Positions 1-7,564 of a stretch of DNA of 23,426 nt are shown in pieces. Under the pieces are notes generated by a model that made no database searches, was not told the origin of the DNA, and saw nothing but the letters and a program-made list of their open reading frames with translations. Each line of letters begins with the position of its first letter. Position 1 is the first letter of the stretch. This DNA comes from Isoetes engelmannii (Eukaryota; Streptophyta; Lycopodiopsida; Isoetales; Isoetaceae). The translations under genes were made by a program, and so were the position numbers. The stretch lies in contig JAANSK020248719.1 of NCBI GenBank assembly GCA_011763485.2, positions 1 to 23,426 of the forward strand, given 5' to 3'.

Positions 1-577
1 GTTACTCCAGGACTCACTTTTTATGGATTCTTATTTCAACTTGTTGCACTCAACTTAAAAACTGCTCAAGAAGTTTGTGACTTCATGTTTCTGAAGAAAT
101 CCGTAGCGCTGTATGTTCGAATAAATGCCTGCAAACAAAAAAAAGAGTATGAAAAGAATAGCTTCGAAGTCTCCACTACTATAGATATCCTTGCATTTAT
201 TCCGATCCAAAGAAGGAAGCAAATGAGAAGAATGGTATGTGCTTTACCATTCCAATAGACCGCTCAAAAAATAGTCGTTGCATCTCTTACCCTTCCACTT
301 CAATCCTCTGAAAACAAAGCCCAAAAGCCATTGTTACCTCAAATCAAAAAGATGCCAACGTACAGAATAACGGCAGAGAAACCATAAAAGAAGGAGGACA
401 AACCCTCAAGCTCCTGAAATATGCAAGAGATAAGAAAGTCTTTAAGCTTCTGCAGAGGATTTAGGGTGTCAGGAATTACCTGCTCCAGCTATAGCATCCG
501 AGGTAAAAAAATCTGGATGTTTGGCGATGGATAACAGCTCAAAAGACTTGTATCTGGGATTCGCTCTAAAATTTAAA

Positions 578-623
578 CTCCACGAAATAATGATGAAAGA
601 CTCCACGAAATAATGATCAAAGA
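578..623. repeat. 23-bp tandem duplication
   Basis: Two adjacent copies of a 23-base unit beginning CTCCACGAAATAATGAT lie at 578-600 and 601-623. They differ at one base, so this is a recent small duplication in non-coding DNA. Confidence 0.8.
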
Positions 624-1062
624 CGGAGGAAAATCTCTCGCCATATACTCTCGGTGGAAAAAAACAGAGTTTAAAAAACGTCCTTTGAAGACAACAAAAT
701 GGAAAGCAGCAACTATGTGAGTCGACTTCCGTAGCCCTGCAAGAAAGGTAACACGAAGCACAGGAAGCAGAGTTTAGAGACTTCTTAGCCACCGATTCAA
801 GCAAATACAGACTTCATACCAACAAGGTTTCCACAATCCGGAACTGGAGGTCCCGATAGGATGCTTCCAGAGAGATATTGCCATTTCAATAAATTGCTTC
901 TCGATAAATTGCTTCCAGAGAGAGAAAAAGTGAAGAGCTCGGATCGTCCATCTGGTCCGTCGCCATAGCCATGGAAAGACGCAACAAAAGCACGATGGAC
1001 AAACAAAATTCAAAATCTAGAAGAAAACGCATACGACTAAAAGACTCCCGCAAGGGGAAGAG

Positions 1063-1096
1063 GGAACGCCGCATGCGGCGTAACATGCGGCGTTCC
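1063..1096. repeat. GC-rich perfect hairpin
   Basis: GGAACGCCGCATG at 1063-1075 is followed by its exact reverse complement at 1084-1096, with an 8-base spacer. A second, overlapping 14-base palindrome, CGCCGCATGCGGCG, lies at 1067-1080, so two alternative pairings exist. The patch is much richer in G+C than its surroundings. Its function is unknown. Confidence 0.75.
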
Positions 1097-2266
1097 TGGC
1101 CCGCAACCCAACACCCTTACAAAATAAAAAAGAAGATATATTTGGATGGATATAGATGAGCCTCATTCTCGTCGAACCATTCCGATTCAACGTCAGTCTT
1201 GAGCCTTCTAGGCATCTGTCCTGTGTTCCTGCTTGCCTCCAAGCCATTGTATTCTTCCTTGTATATCAGACTCCTTGCATATTTCTCGCGTATTCCTTGC
1301 GTATTTTCTACATATTTTCTCTTGTTTTCGCGTAGGTTCATGGCAGCGCACTCTAGAAATACTATTTAGTACACCTCAACGAAGACAACAACAAAATTAT
1401 AACCCTGTGAAAAAATGTATAAAAATAAAGTAACCCCCTGTTATTGTGCTAGATATTAAATTGTTCATATTTGCTTGCTTCATGTTCAACAATGGAGAGT
1501 CTTCTACTGAGATATAAGTAAGTTCATGATGTTTAAACTGCATACAAAAACACGTCATCCCCCAAAAATACAAAATGAGCACAGAAAAAATGAAAATAAA
1601 AATAAAATAAAAATATAAAGTTGCAGCCGAAGGAAAGGCGAAGAAAGCGGGGAAAAATAAACAGGAAAAGCGACGCCGCTCCCTTATAGGTGGACCCATT
1701 ATGCCATATAATGTTGCTATAATAATGATGTAATTTGCCTCCTATTTATTATGGTCATATTGTGATGATTAAGATTTTAAGATGTGAAATATCTCAAGGA
1801 ATATTCCTTCGTCTAAATATAAGGTGGTGAGTTAAAAGGCACTACATATAAGAAGGGGCTTGTAGCATCCCAGGAGTTAGTAGTTATACCATCTTGGCAT
1901 TATGTGCTTAACAACACTGCCAACATCATAACATCTTTCTATGGTGCCATGTGCCATACGTCTAACAACACAAACATCAGCAACATATGTTAATATTTGT
2001 AATAGTACAATAGATAGCAAACATGATATGCTTGTGCCAGTTGATGACTTCACATAGAGATTTGGAAGAATATGCAAGGTTTGAACAATATCGGGACATA
2101 TAATTTCCACTGGGCAATTTTAGCTTGCCACATCACTTACGCCAATAAGAAAAATGTTTTCGGGGTGACGATTCTCTACCATGAGTTGAGCAAAAACAAA
2201 ATTTGTCGATAGAATCTGACGTTTACACTCCCCAACTATGATATTGTTAGGGTAAGATATTTATGG

Positions 2267-2361
2267 CAGCTTTCCTGCTTGTCTAGTGGATAAGCAGCAT
2301 CGTACAATATCCCTGCTTGTTTAGTGGATGTTGCCCACCGGCTTCACAAGCAGGGAAGCTG
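2267..2361. repeat. Inverted repeat with internal direct repeat
   Basis: CAGCTTTCCTGCTTGT at 2267-2282 matches the reverse complement of 2346-2361 with one mismatch over 16 bases. A second copy of the CCTGCTTGT core at about 2312-2320 can pair with the same right arm, so two foldings compete. This looks like a foldback or decayed miniature transposon next to the terminal-repeat structure that follows. Confidence 0.6.
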
Positions 2362-2391
2362 GGCGAAACAACTTATACTATTTTATCTAAA

Positions 2392-2545
2392 CGAATTGTT
2401 AGGGCAGGCCTTTCTCCATATTATGAGCCTTATTACATCCTATAACTTTCTTGTCCCACCTGGCAGCTGTTAGTGCCACCTTTCATAACACAAACACCTA
2501 ACAAGGGAGCAGCATGTGCGAAATATGGCCTGCCCTAACATTTCG
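2392..2545. mobile_element. Possible MITE or foldback element, 154 bp
   Basis: The 19 bases at 2392-2410 (ending TTGTTAGGGCAGGCC) match the reverse complement of 2527-2545 with a single mismatch. The innermost 14 bases on each side pair perfectly. A short AT-rich core between such terminal inverted repeats is the usual look of a non-autonomous miniature DNA transposon. I found no clear target-site duplication beside either end, so the call is tentative. It sits about 360 bases upstream of the KAS I start codon and could be part of that gene's upstream region. Confidence 0.45.
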
Positions 2546-2559
2546 AGGAGAAATATTCA

Positions 2560-2617
2560 CTCGCATGCCATTACGCGGGATGCGAGCTCGCCAGGTGGCC
2601 TTACCCTGCGTAATGGC
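2560..2617. repeat. Overlapping alternative hairpins
   Basis: GCCATTACGC at 2567-2576 pairs perfectly with 2608-2617. CTCGCAT at 2560-2566 pairs perfectly with 2580-2586, so the two stems exclude each other. Function is unknown. It lies just right of the possible MITE and may be part of the same foldback family. Confidence 0.55.
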
Positions 2618-2758
2618 CTGCAAGCGAACATTACCACTAACCAACCAGCTTACGCTATAACATTATTTTATTTGAAAAATCATCCGGGTACCAAATTCTT
2701 TGGAAACAATGCGAAATCAAGGTTTTTGTATAAATGATGTCGACGCTTTTATATTTTT

Positions 2759-2775
2759 GTATATATAAATATATA
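2759..2775 (+). promoter_or_regulatory. Putative TATA region of KAS I
   Basis: A run of alternating T and A containing TATATAAAT lies about 135 bases before the KAS I start codon, a plausible distance for a plant core promoter. A second candidate, TATAAAT, lies at 2729-2735. The choice rests on position and composition only. Confidence 0.4.
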
Positions 2776-2906
2776 CGGTTCTTGTTTTCTGACCAGAAAT
2801 TCGGTGCCTGGTTAAGCACATTAACAGCATGCAGTGAACCAACGGCGGGCATCTCTTCATTTTAATGTCTTAAACCTCAAAATGCCCTCCTCCTGTCTTA
2901 ACAAAC

Positions 2907-5336
2907 ATGTCCGCCATGGCCTCCCCAGCTCTCTCTCCAGCTTGCATGGCCGGGACCTCTGCCATCGACCCAACACCAGTTTTGAAGATCCATTCCGGCA
3001 TCGCATTGGGTTCTCAGGGCTTCATTTCAGATTGCCATGCCTTTCGCAGCTCTTCTTCCACTGGGCTTCCTTCTGGTAATTCTTCTTTTTTTGTTAATAT
3101 ATATGTATGTTTTCTTTATGATCCAGAATGCTCTGCTCTGCTATATCTCTGTGCTTTCTTTTTCGTTCTTGATCTGCTACAAAGCATTCGGATCTTGTTA
3201 TTTGCATTGATTTTTATCTTATTAACTAAAAATGATTGGGTTTAGTTCAATTCCGAAGAGCTACAAGCGCCACGCTTCAACCTGCCGTAGCTGCTCCAAA
3301 GAGAGAACAGGATCCCAAAAAGAGGGTTGTTATAACTGGCATGGGTCTAGTGTCTGTGTTTGGAAATGATGTCGACACTTTCTATGATAAGCTTTTGGAA
3401 GGGACTAGCGGAGTAAGTACCATTGATCGATTTGATGCATCAAAATTTCCAACCAGATTTGGTGGTCAGATTAGAGGCTTCTCTTCAGGAGGATACATTG
3501 ATGGGAAGAATGATAGAAGGCTAGATGACTGTCTCAGATATTGTCTTGTGAGTGGAAAGAAGGCATTGGAGAATGCACAATTGTTAAAAGATGGGATTAT
3601 TAGTGACAAGGTAAAATCTATATCTTGAAACTTTGGATCAAGTTTTGTATGTAAACCCTTTTCCTTCCTTTGTTAAATGCAGGTCGACAAGAGCCGTGCT
3701 GGAATCTTGATCGGGTCTGGCATGGGTGGTTTGTCTGTATTCTCAGATGCAGTTCAAGCATTGACTGAGAAAGGCTACAAACGGATAACGCCATTTTTTA
3801 TCCCCTATGCCATTACCAACATGGGTTCTGCATTACTGGCTATCGATCTTGGACTTATGGGACCCAATTACTCCATATCTACGGCATGTGCAACATCAAA
3901 TTACTGTTTTTATGCTGCTGCAAACCACATTAGGCGTGGTGAAGCTGATATAATGGTAGCTGGAGGTACGGAGGCTCCAATCATACCTGTAGGTGTTGGT
4001 GGGTTTGTTGCATGTAGAGCGTTGTCACAGAGGAATGATGATCCTCAGACTGCCTCAAGACCATGGGATAAGGGCAGAGATGGATTTGTGATTGGCGAGG
4101 GTGCTGGTGTCTTGGTAAGTTAAGATCTTCCTGTTTATAGTTGTTTGCATAGTTGTAGTATATATCTTTCAAGGCATTGATCACATTGCATAGCTTAGTA
4201 TCAGAAATTAACGTAATTGTTTCGAAGAATTTTAAGGCATTTAGCACATTTCATAGCTTAGTATCAGAAATTAACATAATTATTTCTACGTGCATGTGAG
4301 TACCATAGACATCATCAGGATCACACATTTATACTGGCACATGTGATTTTCTCCTTTCAAACCATCTAAAGATTGGCACCATGTAATAATGGTCTCACAT
4401 CTATTACAGATTATGGAAAGTTTAGACCATGCTATGAAGCGAGACGCTCCAATAATTGCTGAGTACCTTGGCGGGGCTGTGACATGCGATGCATATCACA
4501 TGACAGATCCTCGAGCTGATGGCTTAGGAGTTTCATCTTGTATAGAAAGGGCACTTGATGATGCAGGAGTATCTACAGAAGAAGTAAGCTTGAAAGCTAA
4601 GTTTTATGGTTGGCGAACTTCGTTGTTATTGTTATAGTCTGGTTTCTGTTTAATAATGGTTCATGTCATGATGCAGATTAATTATATAAATGCCCAGGCT
4701 ACTTCAACTCAAGTTGGTGACTTGGCTGAGATAAATGCAGTAACAGAAGTATTTAAGGATACTAGTGAGATAAAAATGAATGCAACTAAAGTAAGCTGCG
4801 TGTCCATTTCAGTACAGATATTATATTCAGCTCTTTGACAAAGCATAGCGCATCTTCTTTTAAAAGTAATGAGTTGGTTTCTGTCAGTCTATGATAGGGC
4901 ATTCTTTGGGTGCTGCTGGAGGGCTCGAGGCTATTGCAACTATCAAGGGTATTACGACGGGATGGGTTCACCCTTCAATTAACCAGTTTGTAAGTGGGCT
5001 TACTAAAAGCATTGTATTTGGAACAAGACGAGAGGTCCATGCTTATTTGATATGATGCCTTGCTGTCTCAGAATTTGGAGCCTAGTGTGACATTCGACAC
5101 AGTGTCAAATGTAAAGCAGCAGCATGAGATTCATGTCGGTAAGTGGTAGTTATTAAATGACATTTTAAAATCTTGAAGGACATCAATTGCTGGTTTTGAT
5201 GTCTAATGCAGTATTTTGTTTACAAGCTCAAATGCACGCTAAGAAGTTCTATGTTTTTTCTGATCCAGGCATTTCAAATTCCTTTGGATTTGGAGGCCAC
5301 AATTCGGTTGTGGTATTTGCACCTTTCAAGGCATGA
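2907..5336 (+). CDS. KASI: Plastid 3-oxoacyl-ACP synthase I (KAS I), eight exons
   Basis: KAS I condenses malonyl-ACP with a growing acyl-ACP in plastid fatty-acid synthesis (C4 to C16). Exons that keep frame with GT..AG borders are 2907-3075, 3246-3610, 3683-4114, 4410-4583, 4677-4790, 4888-4989, 5072-5138 and 5269-5336, giving 496 residues, close to the roughly 470 of other plant KAS I. Residues 1 to about 75 are Ser/Ala/Arg-rich and fit a transit peptide. The thiolase-fold enzyme starts near KKRVVITGMGLVSVFG. The nucleophile Cys247 (STACATSN), Lys418 (NATK), His423 (MIGHSLGAAGG) and the C-terminal SNSFGFGGHN loop are present. The first catalytic histidine, expected in NAHATST, is Gln387 (NAQATST, codon CAG at 4695-4697). 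The frame is otherwise clean. The start is the first ATG in frame with the transit peptide. Close agreement with plant KAS I, rather than KAS II or the mitochondrial enzyme, is from remembered sequences, so subtype is very likely but not tested. Confidence 0.93.
4171..4291. repeat. 63-bp tandem duplication in KAS I intron 3
   Basis: AAGGCATT begins both 4171 and 4234, and the following bases, including TAGCTTAGTATCAGAAATTA, are shared with about six differences over 57 bases. The duplication accounts for much of the length of the longest intron of the gene (295 bp). It does not touch either splice site. Confidence 0.8.
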
Positions 5337-5407
5337 TGCAAGCAACATTTAAATTTTGGCATCCATTCATTTTCATAATATCACATGTCTAATTAATTCT
5401 CTTTGAA

Positions 5408-5413
5408 TAAAGA
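5408..5413 (+). terminator. Putative poly(A) signal of KAS I
   Basis: A canonical AATAAA lies 72 bases after the KAS I stop codon. Position and sequence fit a near-upstream polyadenylation element, although plant signals are loose. Confidence 0.45.
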
Positions 5414-5825
5414 GGAGGTTCATTAAGAGGATAGCAGTTGCTTATAAATTTGTAATTGAAAAATGGTCAAAGAATCAGACCATGTTGCCCTTACCTTAAA
5501 AATAAGTGAACAGTTTGCGACCATGCAGGTATTTTTGAACTCTTTCACCTGTATGTGTTGGCAACATGTAACATGATTAACAAATAATATTGCCATGCAA
5601 TGAAGGTAGTTAAAACATGTTTTAGTAATGCCCCTTTTTTTTTTCTTGCCTTTATCATAAAACTCTTGGGGAAGGGAAGTTGGCTGTTCTAAATAATAAT
5701 TTTTAAGTTGGAATATTAGAGGTGTGAAGCGAATCATTGGAAGTTAAGGCAATTGGAAGTGAAAAGCAATAGGAAGTGAAAGGCAATAGATTGTGCTGGT
5801 GATTTACATTAAACTAGATATTATA

Positions 5826-6008
5826 TGTCTACAAGAGCGGTGAAGAGGTTGGTTATATTTTAAAGATACTGGGTTCCAATTTTGTGGGTGTGGGCTTTAT
5901 CCAACGTGTCTACAAGAACGAGCGTGTCTACAAGAACGTAGATGTAGTGGCGAGGTTGGCTACATTTTAAACATATTGGATTCTAATCTTGTGGGCTTGG
6001 GCTCTACC
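5826..6008. repeat. Divergent direct repeat of about 80 bp
   Basis: Copy one (about 5826-5902) and copy two (about 5924-6008) share the order TGTCTACAAGA, GAGGTTGG, ATTTTAAA, ATT.TAAT-like and TTGTGGG.T blocks with many differences. GTGTCTACAAGAACG is also doubled at 5906-5920 and 5924-5938. It looks like an old tandem duplication, perhaps of a dead transposon. Confidence 0.55.
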
Positions 6009-6835
6009 AGTGGAAGATCGAGCATTGGTCTTTGATCACATTGGGAAATGACTTGCTGGTGTTATTTACATATGTAGATCACTTTGGGAAATGTAGTATA
6101 ATCACGTGGAAGGATGTAGGACAAATAGGGGTTGATAAATGTTTATGTGCACAATAATCTAGGGTAGAGAGATTCTTTGTGGTCCATCTCTATCATAGCT
6201 TTACTTTGCCTTCATTGATTTGCCATTGCCTTGGCTTCCCATGCTAATCATACCATTTCTTCCCTTTTATGAAGTAACTGAGCCTAAGTTGTACTTATGA
6301 ATAACGATTTGAGCTCCAATTCAATTCTCAAATTTCTTAATACAAATTAAGAACTCCTCAATCCATCCAAGTTCTCATAACTATGGTATTTGGAATAACA
6401 TCAACTATTCATTACGCCATAACTATTTTGGTTAATAAGATTTATTGGTTAAAAATTAAGGTACACAATTTAAGATTCAAATCAAAGATTTTTTTTCCTT
6501 TTTTTAAAGGACGACAAACTCTATTCAATATTGCACAAAGTACAAGTATAATTGCAAAGGCAGGAATAAAATCTCAGCAGACAAAGATAATCTACTGAGT
6601 GAAGAAACCCACTTATGCAAGGGATGATATACCCAAATACACCTCAAAAATCAAGTGTTTCTTCTCAGGTGCGAGCTAAGAACATTGGTATGCCTTCATC
6701 AATCTATCTTGTGCCTCATGAAGAAGCTGGTCAGATATAAGATTTAAGTAAGAATCAAGATTTTTGTTCAATATTAACTTCAACCAGTAGCACAACTACC
6801 CTGACCGAACTCCAAAAACCATCCCTCTGATGGGA

Positions 6836-6894
6836 CCATAGAGACCAAGTGGCGTCCCGTAGGCCGAGTCCCATAGGCCACTTGGTCTCTATGG
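6836..6894. repeat. Perfect 18-bp stem hairpin
   Basis: The 18 bases at 6836-6853 (CCATAGAGACCAAGTGGC) are exactly complementary to 6877-6894. The 23-base loop itself contains two near copies of GTCCC(G/A)TAGG. A perfect stem of this length in neutral DNA implies recent origin or selection. No target-site duplication is evident. Confidence 0.75.
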
Positions 6895-7194
6895 ACGATA
6901 AACTACATTTAATTCAATTCAGTTCAATTCATCCTAGATGTCTCAGTAATCTAAAATCAAAACTGTCGAAATTGAAAATTGAATGCACGACCATCATAAT
7001 CGAAATATCTTTAGTACCTTGTGTGTCCATGTAGGGTCTTATAAATATCATGCTTAGGCCAATGCTTGAGCTTCTTATAGCAGGCATATAGTAGTGTTCA
7101 ATTTTATTGTCCATCTAGTTATAAGGCCTAAGACCTAAGACTATCACCCAAAAAGTTGCTTATGGATTTCTACAGCATTATTCTGTTTTGTTAT

Positions 7195-7280
7195 GGAGAA
7201 GGGATATGGGGACGCCATTCTTGGCTGTACCAGTGACCTGACTGGTACAGCCAAGAATGGTGGACCAATATCCCTTCTCC
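7195..7280. repeat. Long near-perfect hairpin (40-bp arms)
   Basis: Arm 7195-7234 and arm 7241-7280 are reverse complements with about four mismatches in 40, all close together, leaving a 6-base loop. The outer 13 bases (GGAGAAGGGATAT) and inner 20 bases pair perfectly. A transcript from either strand would form an 86-base hairpin. It could be a foldback transposon or a young small-RNA precursor. It lies about 285 bases beyond the stop codon of the minus-strand oxidase gene, so it may fall in that gene's downstream readthrough. Confidence 0.8.
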
Positions 7281-7281
7281 A

Positions 7282-7401
7282 ACGTCATGGACAAATTTAC
7301 CTGTAGCAACAGGTAAGATGCAAGAATGTCTTGCCCATTGCAAGAATGCCTTGCCCATTTCCATTCTAGATGCAAGAATGGCTTGCCCATGTCCATGACG
7401 T
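7282..7401. repeat. Inverted repeat enclosing three 20-bp repeats
   Basis: ACGTCATGGACA at 7282-7293 is exactly complementary to 7390-7401. Between and up to the right arm sit three copies of the 20-base unit TGCAAGAATGnCTTGCCCAT, at 7319-7338, 7339-7358 and 7371-7390. They differ mainly at the n position and the first two copies are adjacent. The block abuts the 7195-7280 hairpin, so the whole 7195-7401 segment is a compact cluster of repeats between the two convergent genes. Confidence 0.8.
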
Positions 7402-7564
7402 AATTTGTTGGTGGCAAACAAATATGTTAACCAGGATTTCCTTCTTGCAAAAATGAAAAGAAAGAAAAAAAAAAAAAAAATGCTACATTCGTTTCCTGGT
7501 TAAAAATGCAATGAAAAGGATGAATGACAAAGTGTTTTTCCTGGAACATGGAAGCCGATTGATT

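Larger units (their letters stand above)
1..2391. other. Non-coding stretch, no gene recognised
   Basis: I see no convincing exon here. The open frames are short, lie in conflicting frames on both strands and look like low-complexity shadows. Local structure includes a 23-bp tandem duplication at 578-623, a repeated GCTTCCAGAGAGA at 864-876 and 912-924, a GC-rich hairpin at 1063-1096 and an inverted repeat at 2267-2361. A terminal piece of an unknown upstream gene or a decayed transposon cannot be excluded without a database search. Confidence 0.5.
5414..7194. other. Intergenic spacer between convergent genes
   Basis: No exon is recognised. The stretch holds short GGAAGTGAAA-type repeats near 5740-5790, a divergent direct repeat at 5826-6008, a repeated GATCAC(A/T)TTGGGAAATG near 6036 and 6077, and a perfect hairpin at 6836-6894. 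Short open frames here have no protein-like composition. Confidence 0.5.

Noticed and set aside
469-1247. Several overlapping minus-strand open frames of 60-110 codons
   Set aside because: They conflict with one another, have Phe/Ser/Arg-rich or low-complexity composition, and show no recognisable domain or splice logic.
2281-2300. tRNA or tRNA-derived SINE (TTGTCTAGTGGATAAG resembles an A box)
   Set aside because: No B box (GGTTCGANNCC) at the right distance, no cloverleaf folding, and the word is duplicated at about 2317 as part of a local repeat.
2834-2906. Upstream in-frame or alternative start for KAS I
   Set aside because: The frame opening at 2834 is different from the transit-peptide frame. 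The ATG at 2907 gives a Ser/Ala-rich leader that joins correctly to exon 2.
2907-5336. KAS II or mitochondrial KAS instead of KAS I
   Set aside because: The PKRE.DPKKRVVITGMGLVSVFG entry, AITNMGSALLAIDLGLMGPN and DAYHMTDPRADGLGVSSCIE blocks fit remembered plant KAS I best.
7319-7390. Three 20-bp repeats as a CRISPR-like array
   Set aside because: Two copies are directly adjacent without a spacer, the genome is a plant's, and there are no associated genes.
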